Shown one piece after another: positions 23,482 to 35,826 of a stretch of DNA of 64,000 bases. How positions within the stretch are numbered: position 1 is the first letter of the stretch; every line of letters starts with the position of its first letter. Source of the stretch: Takifugu bimaculatus (Eukaryota > Chordata > Actinopteri > Tetraodontiformes > Tetraodontidae); the NCBI GenBank assembly GCA_004026145.2, contig CP034975.1, positions 22,200,213 through 22,264,212 on the forward strand, in the 5' to 3' direction. Both the position numbers and the translations under genes were made by a program. The notes under the pieces are model-generated. The model had not been told where the DNA came from. It worked only from the letters and a program-made list of their open reading frames with translations, and made no database searches.

Positions 23482-24354
23482 GACACACACACACACACAC
23501 AAGACACAGTATGCTTTCCTTTTCATTTCTCTCTTTATTAGAAGCATTTTCTGTTCCAAAGTGGAACTAAGGTGAGTAATGAATGGTTGTGCATTTGCTA
23601 GCATATTTTGTTGGTCCTCTGAACCAAAGAGTAATTTTGCAGCGAATAAATAATCTGCAGCATGTAAAACACAGTGGAAAGTCAGATTCTTTATTGTCTG
23701 TGTCAGTAGGTGGCCCATTGGGAAAATCAGGGAGGCCAGAAATCACGTTATCTTACTTTCTTAAGAATATTCAAGTGGGCACTTTAATGAATTTATTCCC
23801 TTTCAAGTACATTAATGTGTAAAATCATCAATATATTTAATCCTCAAATACAACATTTGTATAGGTACACACCCGAGAGGTGAAAACAAACCTCTACAGG
23901 GTGTCTTGGTCACTTGGGCATCCACAAGGGTTTTTCACTGTTTTCTTTGCAAGAAAGGCAACTAAAAGGGCATTCGCAATTTATTTGTGAGTAAAGCATT
24001 TTCACATTTGGCTTTTTAAAAAAAAGCATCTGTGCTCAATCGTGCTCTGCACATTAATAGGACACTCTTTACCAATACTTGTAATTTTCTTACAGAAAAA
24101 GTATCCAGAACATATGTTTGTTCACTGAAAGGGCATTTGAATGGTCACATGCGACATTTCTACACATATCTTTTTAAACCATTTTAATGTTCGATAAGGC
24201 CATGATGCCTTAAGCTGCTGAAAGGGCAAAGGTTTGCCCTGACTAATATTCACCTTTTGAAAGATTTTGTTTTGTTTTTAGACCACAATGTTCCAGAACA
24301 GATCCACTGCAGAATGTCTCAGCTGAAGCATTTCTCTGTTCCCTCTCTTCCCAG
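22430..24354 (+). other. Last part of dynein intron 15
   Basis: AT-rich intron with a CA microsatellite at 23432-23507 and nothing else recognised. Confidence 0.6.
23432..23507. repeat. (CA)n microsatellite
   Basis: Near-pure CA dinucleotide run of about 75 bases with two AAGACACA interruptions. Long cysteine/valine open frames across it are only repeat translations. Confidence 0.95.
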
Positions 24355-24516
24355 GGCATTCTCTTTTGTACAAGCGAGTGCCTCAAAGCCCCTGCAGACC
24401 TGCTTAAAATCTACCTGCATGAGTCCAACCGGGTCTACAGAGACAAGCTGGTGGAAGAGAAAGACTTTCAACTGTTTGATAAGCTACAAAGAGACACTGT
24501 AAAAAAGTTATATGAG
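24355..24516 (+). CDS. dnah9: Dynein exon 16: AAA3/AAA4 connector
   Basis: 54 codons, phase 0 at both ends, after CTTCCCAG. Begins GILFCTSECLKAPADLLKIY, then LHESNRVYRDKLVEEKDFQL, ending KKLYE before GTGAGA. Confidence 0.94.
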
Positions 24517-25309
24517 GTGAGAATCTTAAAACTTCAAAAGGCAAAGGTGCAAGGGGTGAGGGAGAGGGGGAGAATCATTTGGTTGTCTGCTCTGTGTCTG
24601 GACCTGGACTTGAGTATCCAACCTAGTAAGAGCAAGAAAAAAAAGATTAGGATGGAGGCTCCTGCAGGGGGTAGGAGATAATGTCAATCAGTGTGGTACG
24701 GGAGTCCAGCTGTCAGAGTCTGCACTCTCTGCCTGGCAAATTGGAAAACATTTTAATGGTTTCCTGCTCTGCTCTCTACCCTTCCTGGCTGCAGCATGCA
24801 CACAAGTCATGCCAGAATGAAGAACCTGACAAGTGTCTGTGTATCCATTCCTACAGAAAGAGCTGAGAATAGCACTGTCCAGTCCAGCAAGTGTACTTTT
24901 AGATTTAAAGATTACACATTCAGTAAAATACTGTCCTAATACTATCTTGTATCAGTTTACTATGAGTTTATTTGAGAAACGGGTTAATAGGCTGATAAAT
25001 TGAGTATCAGGTTCTTAGGTTATAAAATAGAATAATTGCCATATATCTGACAATGATTGTTATGACAACAAAGATATGTTTTGAACATACAATGTCCAGT
25101 CCTAAAACTGATTTATATGAAATATGTGTCCCAATATAATTTTGAAAACAAGAGTTTCTGGAGTGAAAGAGAACTTGATCACCTTGTGTGCAGCTGGAGT
25201 CTTCAGTTGAGTCCTTGTTTGCACTGTTTAAACTTCACTAACTTGATTCTGACAAAGTCACTGTGTGGGTTTTTATGTTTACTTCTGTGTGTCTGTGTTG
25301 GTCCCTGAG
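24517..25309 (+). other. Dynein intron 16
   Basis: 793 bases, GT-AG. Nothing recognisable. Confidence 0.8.
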
Positions 25310-25506
25310 GATGTGGAGGAAACACTTGCACAGACCAGGCAGATGAATGTGTACTGCCACTTTACCCATGGGCTGGGGGAGGCCAGGTACATGCCAGCAG
25401 AGTCCTGGAGCAGCCTTAACAGAACCCTACTAGAGATGCTGGACAATTACAACGAGGTCAATGCCACCCTAAACTTGGTGTTGTTTGAAGACGCCATGGC
25501 TCATGT
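25310..25506 (+). CDS. dnah9: Dynein exon 17: AAA4 N-terminal part
   Basis: After GTCCCTGAG. Begins DVEETLAQTRQMNVYCHF and ends LVLFEDAMAH plus GT of a split Val, before GTGAGT. LFEDAM precedes the AAA4 P-loop in this family. Confidence 0.93.
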
Positions 25507-26484
25507 GTGAGTGAGAGCTTGGAACATCTGGGAAATGTGGAGAAGTTTTAAAAAAATAGGATTTTGTCTCTTTCTATATTGTCTGTCAGCAAAATTAAGT
25601 GGCATCTTTAGCAGGTTAGAATTGTAGTTTCATTTCAGAGAGTGCCAAAATGAGTAATCTGTAAGCATATTGTGTACCATGGACAGATTATATTTGCTTC
25701 AGTCTGTCAGCATAAAATTGTACTGCAACATCAAGGTTGTGTCTTTCATATACCATAAAGGGGACTTTTAGAGCACCAAAAATAACAATACTTTTCCCTT
25801 TTTCCTGCCAACTGCTTATCTGTCATGTGTAAATTCTGCCAGTTTGACAAGTTAGTACGATTTGGAAGTTTAAGAGGATGCTGCTGCTCACAAAAAATAA
25901 CAATATTGTCTTTGGTTTGTCCTGATTTCTGAAGACGAAGTGACAAATGTTTTGCTTTTTAGCATTTGATGCTGCATGTAAATCACAAGAAAATTTCGTA
26001 GTTCTATTTTACATGAGATAGTGCAGGAAATATATATATTTTGAGCATATATACACCTTATATCACTACTGTGCTGGAAAGTATATTAAAATTACCTCAG
26101 AAATGTACTTCAGATGTTGATGAACAGTGGAGATAAAGCACCATAAATTGACAGAAAGATGAAAGTGGTTAAATAGACATGTGACATACCAGTGATCAAG
26201 TATCATTTTGCAAAGTGATGTGGCAAAGTTCAAGTAAAAAAGTAAGAATATAGGAATTTTCCCTCAAATGAAAAAAATCTTACAGAATTTACAGATTCTA
26301 TAGATTTTGTATCAGCTAATGTTTGATATGCATTTTTGCAACTATATCTGAATGATAGTGTCACATGGTATAAAGAGCTCAGAAAAGAGATGGAAAGAAT
26401 GCGTTGTTTTTGGTTTCATGAGTCAGTTTCTTTATCCCTTACGCATTTCCTCCTACAACTGACTGTCTGCACCTCTGCATGTAG
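25507..26484 (+). other. Dynein intron 17
   Basis: 978 bases, GT-AG. Nothing recognisable. Confidence 0.8.
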
Positions 26485-26647
26485 TTGCCATATAAACCGA
26501 ATTCTGGAGTCTCCACGGGGAAATGCGCTGCTGGTGGGAGTGGGCGGAAGCGGCAAGCAGAGCCTGGCTCGATTGGCTGCTTTCATCTCCAGTCTGGACG
26601 TTTTCCAGATCACCTTGAGAAAAGGCTACAGTGTCAGTGACCTCAAG
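26485..26647 (+). CDS. dnah9: Dynein exon 18: AAA4 Walker A
   Basis: After GCATGTAG. One base completes Val, then CHINRILESPRGNALLVG. The AAA4 P-loop GVGGSGKQ is at 26537-26560. Ends ITLRKGYSVSDLK before GTTTGT. ILESPRGNALLVGVGGSGKQ is essentially invariant in axonemal heavy chains. Confidence 0.96.
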
Positions 26648-27250
26648 GTTTGTGTGGCATTCATCAACAATACAGCTGCTGCTCACATCATCTGTGGGTG
26701 TTGTATAATTGCAAATAAGCCTTTTTCAAGAAAATATTTTGTCCACAATGACATTTTTTTTAATCCAGCGTCTTGTCTTATCTCAAGAATATATGTTTCT
26801 TTGTCTTTAAATAATAGAATACAGGACAACAATGGCTTCTATGAGCAGCAAAACAAAAAAGCAACAAAAGATTTCACATTACAGAAAGTTTAAACTGAAT
26901 TACTATTGAATTGTCTTGTCTAAAGCTACTTTTTACAATTAAAGGGAATGTTGTAACACAATGTTGCAGAAGTGTTGGGCTACACTAAATATCCTATTAA
27001 TTCTTAGAATTTGCCCAATGTAAACAAAAAAAATCAAATAACACTGCACTAGCCTGCTGTTAATCACAGTTTTCAGTGTTTGTATTAAGCTTTTTGTTAG
27101 AAAATGTCAACATTTCTATTTCCTAGTTTCATTATCTTTAGTTTGTCACTTCATACTGGACACTGTATTACAGAGCAAAAGTAAGGGAAATCTCAGACCT
27201 GTCCCTCAAGTGTCAGCTCATTTTGATTATGTATATCACTGTCTGACTAG
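26648..27250 (+). other. Dynein intron 18
   Basis: 603 bases, GT-AG. The open frame running from exon 18 into this intron is a read-through and is not supported by homology. Confidence 0.8.
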
Positions 27251-27374
27251 ATGGATCTAGCATCTCTCTACATCAAAGCTGGCATGAAGAACATCGGCAC
27301 AATGTTCCTAATGACTGACGCTCAAGTGGCTGATGAAAAGTTCCTAGTTCTGGTCAACGACTTGCTAGCATCGG
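27251..27374 (+). CDS. dnah9: Dynein exon 19: AAA4 Walker B region
   Basis: After CTGACTAG. Encodes MDLASLYIKAGMKNIGTMF, then LMTDAQVADEKFLVLVNDLL, ending with one base of Gly before GTAACA. The initial Met is internal, not a translation start. Confidence 0.95.
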
Positions 27375-27795
27375 GTAACACCATACCCCACTGATTCCAT
27401 GTGCTGTGTTTTGCAACCCATTAACCTGATTGCTTCATTGCCTTTACTTTAGTGCTGTAACACATCAAAAACAAAAGAAAGCAGTGCCTCAATGAAATTT
27501 ATATCAGATAGAAACATACAGAATTATTGGTACATCTGTAATTTCTTGGCAGTTCCATTAGACTGTAGCACTATGAGCTAAAAAATAAATAATCCTGACC
27601 CCTTCCTCATACATGATAAGGTGCCAATATTTTGATAAGGAATTTAGATTTTTTTTTTCTTGGAAATGTCTAACACTTGTTGTGGTGAACACCAGACTCT
27701 TATCAGTTTACTGCAATCATATTAAGAGGGTGTCCCAAAATTTATGTCAGTGAATTGAAGTAATTTCTTGAGGTTAATGTCATATATATATACCG

Positions 27796-27864
<69 letters not shown>

Positions 27865-27951
27865 ATATATATATGTGTGTGTGTGTGTGTGTATATGTAT
27901 ATATATATGTGTGTGTGTGTATATATATGTGTGTATATGTGTGTGTGTATA

Positions 27952-28007
<56 letters not shown>

Positions 28008-28181
28008 CATAGTTTATCATTGTCATCCTAAGTAAGTAATCTATCTTCAATCAGCTAAAAAGGTTTGTAGGATGTTTGAGGTGGTTATATATTGGTCCTA
28101 AAGAACTTCATGTACAGTTTGTTTCTGGATCTGCATATTTTGTCTTTGTTTCATTGACATCCATAATTTTTCTTATTCAAG
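27375..28181 (+). other. Dynein intron 19
   Basis: 807 bases, GT-AG. Dominated by the TA/TG repeat tract; otherwise nothing. Confidence 0.8.
27783..28004. repeat. Compound (TA)n/(TG)n tract
   Basis: About 220 bases of alternating purine-pyrimidine: a TA block, a long TG run (27809-27859), then alternating TATA and TGTG blocks, and a terminal TA run of over 40 bases. All six frames are open over parts of it, which explains several spurious open frames. Confidence 0.95.
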
Positions 28182-28324
28182 GAGAGATTCCCGACATGTT
28201 CCCAGATGAAGAGGTGGAACACATCATTGGCAGTGTGATGCCAGAGGTTTGTGCCTTAGGATTGATGGATACAAAAGAAAACTGCTGGAAGTTCTTCATC
28301 GACCGAGTTCGTAGACAGCTTAAG
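28182..28324 (+). CDS. dnah9: Dynein exon 20: AAA4 central part
   Basis: After TTATTCAAG. Two bases complete Gly, then EIPDMFPDEEVEHIIGSVMP and ending IDRVRRQLK before GTAAGA. It follows the large TA/TG repeat tract by about 180 bases. Confidence 0.95.
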
Positions 28325-29957
28325 GTAAGACTTCTGTAGAGAACAATGCTTGTGTTTTCTTTTTGTTTTGTTTTTTTTCCTGGCATTTCACAGCTAATCG
28401 TCCAGAGAAAAGTTGTTCTCAATGATTTTCCTTGAGGGAAGATATTTGCTATTGAGCTGTTTCAAAGGACTGCATCACAATTTGATTTCTAGTGTCTTTT
28501 AATATAGTCATATCTTGCCCCCTCATGTTGTAATTTACCAGTCTGGTATTGAATCCCTCACTCTTTGATCAATATCTGACTTTATTATGGAGCTTCCCCT
28601 AGGCATTTTTTTCCCAACATTTTTATATGAACATGAATACTTTCCAAGACACTGGATATTATTATAAAGCATTAGTGGGAACACAAAAAGGCGCTATTTA
28701 ACTGCACATTATTTCACCAGTGTGTAGGCTTTTTTGATTCCCCTGGGGAGAGGAGTATTCCAGCAGGTTTCTTATCTTGCCATTATAACATTGCACCTCC
28801 CCCCATCACTACCACCCACATCTTCCATTGCCACCTCAGTTGTACCTCAAGCCTCCCTGCAATGGAAAGTGAATAAATGGGAAAGGCAAGCCTGCGGGTA
28901 TAAACATAAAGAGTGGATTTCAAATCAGTTGGTTTTCTGTGTTACTATGGGAATGTTTGGAAAAAGACACTTTCTTGCATGAAATCTGATTCTAAATGTT
29001 TAAGCTGGCTGCCTGAAGCACATTCTGTTACATTAACTCATATTAAGAATCTGGGATTGCTATCAAATTGCACTTTACCTCTAAAGCATCTAATTGACAC
29101 TACATATTGTTAATAGAATTTAAAAATATTCAAACATTCAAATTTACTTGCCTTAATTTGACTAGTGAGACCATCAGTAGCCTCTTTAATCAATCTCAAA
29201 TGAAACCAAACCAAATGTGAATGATGTCCCTCTTGCCTGTGATTAAACATCTATATACTAGTAGTAAATCTTTTAAGACCAATACTCTGATAGATCTAGG
29301 TATGTGCCTCCTATTGGCGAAGGTAACGGTAATCTCCTGTGGAGAAAATTTACAATTCAGAGGCCCACATTTTGATATTGAACCTTCTTGTTTATAATGA
29401 TATGCAACCAATTATGAGATGTATTAAGTAGCAATGTGAGATACAGTAGAGCATCCAAATTTTAAACCTCTTTACCTGTATGTAGCATAAATAAATTGTG
29501 TACCTTTATGAGGGTTATGCATTATTATTAATGAAGTTTTCTAAATTAGCACATTTTGCTTTACACATCATTATCATTAGTAGTGTCTTTGCATCCCGTG
29601 TGTTTCTTTCTTCAATCTAATGGCATCAAGCAGCTGGCTGAGCCTCGCAACAAGCCAGCTGTTTGTCTTCAACAGTGAAACTCAGACAATGGGGCCTGCA
29701 GCTGAACACACTCTTTTAATTCATATTCTGGCTGGAGGCTGTGTTTACTTAATGATGTGATTTCAAATAATTAATTTACTGTTTTCCTTCTCCCCCCAAC
29801 TGTGAAGAAGTGATGTGAGGGCAAGAATCCACTGTTGCCCTTTTTAACTCATTTTTGAGTCATTCTAATAGAGTAAATTAAAATTACTATAATCTTGTTC
29901 TCGCATCAGGCTTTACATTTTGCTCTGTTTGCCCTTGTTTTTGTGTGTCTACTTCAG
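28325..29957 (+). other. Dynein intron 20
   Basis: 1,633 bases, GT-AG. No gene or clear repeat family seen. Confidence 0.75.
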
Positions 29958-30119
29958 GTGGCTCTTTGTTTTTCTCCAGTTGGTAATAAACTCAGGGATC
30001 GCAGTAGGAAGTTCCCTGCAGTAGTGAATTGCACAGCCATTGACTGGTTCCATGAGTGGCCGCAGGAGGCTCTGGAGTCAGTCAGTTTCAAGTTTCTCCA
30101 GAAAGTAGAAAATATTGAG
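29958..30119 (+). CDS. dnah9: Dynein exon 21: AAA4 sensor region
   Basis: 54 codons, phase 0 at both ends, after TACTTCAG. Encodes VALCFSPVGNKLRDRSRKFP and NCTAIDWFHEWPQEALESVS. FSPVG...R.R.FP...NC..IDWF is the AAA4 hallmark. Ends NIE before GTGAGT. Confidence 0.95.
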
Positions 30120-30307
30120 GTGAGTCAAGAATGAATGTTTTTGTCTATTCAAGTACAAACCCAAAAGTGATTTTGAAGCAGTCAAAATGCAATTAAAAAT
30201 GTTGACACATGACCTGAGAACCTGAAAATGAAGTTAAGAACCAAAATTGCAGAAACCTCTTTTTTTAAATGTTCCATCAACCAACTCTGTAAATATGATT
30301 CATGCAG

Positions 30308-30541
30308 CCACAAATGAAGGAGTCATTCAGTAAGTTTATGGCATATGTCCACATGAGTGTCAATGACAAGTCCAAAGAGTACCTGGCCAATGAGCGGCGC
30401 TACAATTACACAACTCCCAAGTCTTTCCTGGAGCAGATCAAGCTATATTGTAGTCTTCTGGGCCAAAAAAGCAAAGACCTCAGCAACAAGATGGAGCGCC
30501 TGCAGAATGGCCTGACAAAGCTCAACAGCACCTCTGCACAG
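30308..30541 (+). CDS. dnah9: Dynein exon 22: AAA4 end and start of stalk CC1
   Basis: 78 codons, phase 0 at both ends, after TCATGCAG. Contains RRYNYTTPKSFLEQIKLY, the conserved AAA4 exit, then a heptad-rich stretch (KDLSNKMERLQNGLTKLNST) that opens the stalk coiled coil. Ends SAQ before GTACCG. Confidence 0.95.
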
Positions 30542-33500
30542 GTACCGTACCCCATTTCCAAACTTCTAATGAGCAATTGTGCAAACAAATTGAAGAGGAA
30601 ATCCTTGTTTTCTTAACCATTTTGCCACTTCAGTAAACATCCCAACCTAAAACAGTCAAAAATCTGTGTAAAAAACGATCTCCAATTGTAGAAGCAATTA
30701 ACCAGGCAGTTCAAAGATTAGAGCCAGACCTGATAGTTTTAAAGTGGGGCATGGGTGGAGCAAAAGCCTTTTGTTGAATCTGTTGGAGAGTTTTGACATC
30801 AACCCACACACTCTTGCTTGAACACATTTTGTCAGAATTGTGTAGTAACCACTCTTCTTCATCTGAGGTTATGTCTATAGATCAATCATTGACTCCTTTA
30901 TTTCCTTTTAGATGTGTACATGTTGGTCAAGTCACAAGCTTATTGCAGGGTAAATACCTAGATTCTATTCTGTTTATGGTATAGAACAATTACATCACAG
31001 AAATGTATATGTAGTTAATTTGATCTTAATATCAGGAGGGGGGGTTCCTATAACAGATCTACTGAAATAGCTAGGAGTACCACCACAGCAATGGTCTGAT
31101 CAGTTTTAGGGGTTGCTGTTGGCTGTTTTATTCAGACTATCAGGTAGCCCAATTAAGGCGCACATTGTACAATCACTTGCTCCACCTTTCCTTATTTTAT
31201 ATTTTCATAATTTGGTGTCTTTAATATTAATGCATTGGTCTTCTTTGTATAAGTGTTTGCAATTTCACAATTTTACAAAAATAATATGCATCAACACAAA
31301 GTCTATGGCTGTAGATTCTCTATTTAGATGGTAAACTGGAAAGAAACCACAAACATATACAAATGATCACTTGGTAAATAAATGCATTGAAACACTTGCA
31401 TAAACAAGCCCATGTGCATCCCTTTACATATTAGTAACATCAGTGTGTTAAATAACTCACAGGGCCCTGCATTTTTTGTTTCCTGCCACCCTCTGTGATA
31501 GAGCACATAGATGCACAAACACACATTGACTGGATGGCAAATGAGAAGCTTTTAGTGCAGCCTTTACAGCAGCAAGAAGCCATTAATGCACTGTTTGTGT
31601 TTGGTAGTGCAGTCACAGCTAACACAGCACTTCTATGAGTGCTGTTATTTAACATTGTGTGAAGAATTGATGGTTCATGGGGGCTGCTCTAGTCTTGACA
31701 AACAAGAAAGGTTAGTGTGTTTTTTGGCATGTGTTTTGGGGATACCATTAGTCATCTGCACACATGGTTCAGGTTGGCACCACCAATTGTGATAATATCT
31801 GCAGTAATAGTAGTGAATATTTTACTTGTACACATTTTACTAGTATAATAGCAGGAGTGGTCAAAGGAAGTGCATTTTTTGGATGTTGGATGGATGGACT
31901 ATAGTAGTAATTTATACAAGAGAATATTTAAAATATTAAATATTTTAAGATGATCTCAATATATGTATTTTCTTGAGTGTAGAGAATCCATACATCTTTC
32001 AGTAAGATTTTTACTTGAAGGTATCTAAATAAATGAGAAATTTCTCAGGTAGCTGCTGAAATGAAGCAAGGAGCTTTAAAAGCTTAAAAAATATCCCATT
32101 TTGAAACCACAATTTGTCATTCTGAAACCACAACTCAAATACCTTAGCCTGCATTAAAGGAGGAAACATAAGGTGTTTGTTTTTTTTATAAATTGTCAAT
32201 CAGAGCATCACTATCTTTACAGAATTGTCTCCATATATGCAGATTAGACTACTATATGTTGTTACTAGGCTCCAAACTAGCACACAGAGCAGGAAGATGA
32301 AATGATGATTCCAGATATGAAGGGGATTCATAATTTTTCCGTATCCAGTGTAGGGTTGGTTGTATGCTGGTAGCCATTTAGTAGTATGGCAGTAGTTAGT
32401 ATTCAAGTAGTATAAAAAGTTAAGCATTGCCATACTTCTATCTTTTGTTGGCTTCTGTGGACTTATGCAGTGGGGAACCCCTTCATACCTCAAAAGGCCA
32501 TATTTGTGGAAAAAGGACTTTGGAATAAATGCAGGTATGCACTGGAAAAAAGTAAAGGAAATTAGTGAGTACCTTCATTTTAACTGAGTTTAAACTGAAT
32601 GCTAACGATTACAGTTAAGATGACAGGGGAGATCGTCTTTGATACTTATGAATAAGGTTTCAAAATTCACATTTTAAAAGGTTTGTTAAATTTATCAGTA
32701 CTGTTAATTTTTAAAACGAAATATTCAGCAATTGTTGAAAGTTTGGATTGGGTGTTGCTTTTCCATTTTTTCATCATTTCTTAAACTCTGAGATGTCAAT
32801 GACGGGTACTTAACCTTTTTGATTGGTACATTAACACATCCGTACACGCTCCTTATATTACACATCCAATGCTGACAATATAACTTCCTTACTGAAGGTA
32901 AAACTAAAGGTGTACATAATTAGGATAAATAAGATATTGGCATTAGAACTAGTGGTAGTAGTAATTGAACTGTGTTATCCAGAATAAGGTTGTTTTGTGT
33001 ACCCATTTCAGTACAAATATGTCTTGTTCAGATAATTGGCTGCAGCACATGAACAAATGCACTGAGCATCAATCTTTTCTCCGACTGATTAGTTCAGCCC
33101 CACCACCCCCAAACCTCCTCACTTTGTACTTATTCATCATGTTTATAGGTCACCTGGTGCTCATCTAATGTTTGACCAAATCTTTAGCATCCTTGCAGCT
33201 CCCTTCCTGACATCCTGATTTGCTGTTTCTTAATTAGCTGAAAGACAAGCATGGAAAACATTATGCTTTGATTTCCCATGAGTAAAATATTGATGGACTT
33301 GGACAGCATAGTCAAGGACCATTTTATGGGCAGTTCTCAGTGTAAGAGCTTTAATTTATTTTTACATCCTTCCTTGGGCTCTTTTTTGTATTTCTGTCCC
33401 CTGATATTAGCTCTTGATTCCAAAGGCTTTATTTGCACCATATATTTATCACATTAATGTATTCCTTTTCCCTTGCCTTGATCCACCTTGTCAGAAAAAG

Positions 33501-34268
33501 GTTTGTTTGTAGTAATGGATTAAAGGTCATGATGCATGACCCACTGAACAATCATGCATTTATTTTGTCACCCAATCCGTTTGATAATTTTCTACAATAT
33601 AGAAAATGCTCAGCTTTGAAATACTTTGCCAGATGTTTTTTGTTGACATGTTGACCAAGGGGCATTGTACTAATAAAATAAATAGAAAAATAAAAACCTC
33701 AGTATTCATATTAACACACAAAGAGGTTTTATTGAACAAACCTTTGTCAGAAAACAAAACCAAAGACCAGGCTTTAAGAATAACCTTTTTGAAAATCATC
33801 CAAATAAATGAGATTTGGATTATTATGATTGTGATAGTGGCCTAATCATTGTCCAATCAAGTCCTTTATACATATGCTGATTGATACTTATACCACAAAA
33901 TGGAACCAACATAAGTCACTGTAAGAATTCTCTTGTATAGTGCAGTCAAAATAACTAATAAGTGTTAAATAAAGAAAATATTGTAAATATCATGATAGAG
34001 AGAATAGACTTTCAAAAAACTGAAATATGATCTTTTGCAAAACATCAAAATCCTATGTTTTGATGCTGTCACATCAGGTCAACTGAAAAGAAAAAAGCAA
34101 ATAAAACTCCATTCTGGCTGAAATGTTCTTAGTAGGTTTATACTGATGTAGGACTCTTAGATTAGCCTAAATTGAATTAAAAGGTGTCTTTGCCTTTTTT
34201 ATTTATTTATTTTTTCTTTTTATAACAGTCCTTTATATCCCTGACCTTTTCATCTCATGTGTTGACAG
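30542..34268 (+). other. Dynein intron 22
   Basis: 3.7 kb, GT-AG, AT-rich. Unlike the other long introns it shows no transposon I can recognise. Short open frames on both strands lack recognisable domains. Confidence 0.65.
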
Positions 34269-34349
34269 GTGGATGATCTCAAGGCCAAGCTGGCTGCTCA
34301 GGAAGTGAACCTGAAGCAAAAAAACAAGGATGCTGACAAGCTGATTCAG
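34269..34349 (+). CDS. dnah9: Dynein exon 23: stalk CC1 (GC donor)
   Basis: Only 27 codons, phase 0 at both ends: VDDLKAKLAAQEVNLKQKN ending ADKLIQ. It starts after TGTTGACAG. The intron that follows starts GCAAGA, a GC-AG intron; the exon end CAG is consensus and the frame resumes correctly at exon 24. No GT nearby keeps the frame and homology. Confidence 0.93.
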
Positions 34350-34631
34350 GCAAGAGCATTGGATTTGAACAGGCATTAACAGTCAAATGCATATGTTTCC
34401 TCATTTACCATACTTTTACGATGGTTCAGCCATGTGTTAAGTTTAAATTGCTCATATATCTGTCTTGTGCACTGTACCAAATATGAAGGGGGGGAGCTAA
34501 TCTACTGTGAACTAGCTTGAGTTTTGCCAGCTTTCGAAATTGCTTGGACTGCAAGTTTTTCTTTTTTTGTTATAAAACTAGAGTCTTGGACTGGAAACTA
34601 CAGCTCGATAAATGTTATTTGCTGTATTCAG

Positions 34632-34811
34632 GTTGTTGGTATAGAAACAGAGAAAATGTCCAAGGAGAAATTTGTAGCTGATGAGGAAGAACGCAAAGTG
34701 GCGGCCATTGCTGTGGTGGTAAGCGGAAAACAGAGGGATTGTGAGGAGGATTTGGCGAAAGCGGAACCAGCTCTCCTGGCTGCACAGGATGCCCTTAACA
34801 CTCTCAATAAG
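34632..34811 (+). CDS. dnah9: Dynein exon 24: stalk CC1 distal part
   Basis: 60 codons, phase 0 at both ends, after GTATTCAG. Begins VVGIETEKMSKEKFVADEEE, then CEEDLAKAEPALLAAQDALN and ends TLNK before GTCAGA. Amphipathic coiled coil rising to the microtubule-binding tip. Next exon is 10.8 kb away. Confidence 0.95.
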
Positions 34812-34902
34812 GTCAGATTTCCTATTAACGCATTGCTGAGCCATATCGATCTGTTTTGTCGTACCAGCATCTGATCTTCCTTTTTTCCTTTTCCTATTAT
34901 TT

Positions 34903-34906
34903 TTCT

Positions 34907-34965
<59 letters not shown>

Positions 34966-34993
34966 GTCTTTCTGTCTTTCTTTCTTTCTGTCT
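34903..34993. repeat. (TTTC)n microsatellite
   Basis: Run of TTTC tetranucleotides with a few GTCT variants, 90 bases after exon 24. The minus-strand lysine/glutamate-rich open frame across it is a repeat translation. Confidence 0.95.
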
Positions 34994-35819
34994 TTGATTT
35001 CTTCTTCCCAACTTAAGTGGAATAAGTTCCATTCACACATAATTAAAGTGTAGAAAAGGCAAATCAGAGGATGTATCTAAATTCATGCCTCTTAGAAACG
35101 CCCATTATCTCAGAACAAAACAAACAATAGCTTGTAATAGGAGACTCTTTCTGCTACCTTTTGGGAAGTTTCCCACTGACCCTATTAAATATGATTCTGT
35201 ATATAGTATCCAACACCTTGCACCTTGAGGCCTCTCATATTTTATAATTTCATATGAAGATTCTTCAACAATACTCAGTCGGGAAGACAACAGGGGCTAT
35301 TCTAATTGGTATATTGCACTAACTATAGTTTTTAATTCTGCTGTAAATAAAATATCTGAATCAATTTGGGGGGAATCAGGTTTGTATAAGTTAATTCCAG
35401 GAATTCAGAAAAGTCAAATCCCACCTATTGATGATGAACACATGGAGAGCATCAACAGTAATAATGAAGTAATTCCTGCCACGATACACAGCAGTGTTCA
35501 AGCTGGTGTTTTGGAAAACATCCATGTTTGAAGAATGTCTGGTGGAACTCTTGGGTTAGTACAAGTATGCTCATGTTTTCACCATTTTGAAAGAAAAAAA
35601 GACATTCTTTTATGAAATGTCAAAAGACTTTTCATGTCAGGTAGCATTTGCTTATCAAAACAGATCTTATCATCATGATCATCATCAGGCAGATTGAACT
35701 TATCATCGGTACATTTCTTGCACTTGCACATTTCTTTGATCATTTGCACATTACTTTTTACTTGCACATTGGCCTTGGGAACAAGCACATGCTGTCTACA
35801 ATTGCAAGAAAAAAGCTGA
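34994..35819 (+). other. Dynein intron 24 before the DIRS element
   Basis: AT-rich sequence with several TTGCACATT words at 35720-35770. No gene recognised. Confidence 0.6.
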
Positions 35820-35826
35820 ATTTTCC

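Noticed and set aside
23428..23718. Minus-strand frame ending in a Cys/Val repeat
   Set aside because: Caused by the CA microsatellite; no other support.
26336..26893. 185-codon frame around exon 18 taken as one coding unit
   Set aside because: Only 26485-26647 has homology; both flanks are intron with good splice sites.
27742..28050. Open frames of 67-102 codons on both strands
   Set aside because: Pure translation of the TA/TG repeat tract.
34628..35032. Minus-strand 134-codon frame rich in Lys/Glu/Arg
   Set aside because: It is the TTTC microsatellite plus the antisense of dynein exon 24.
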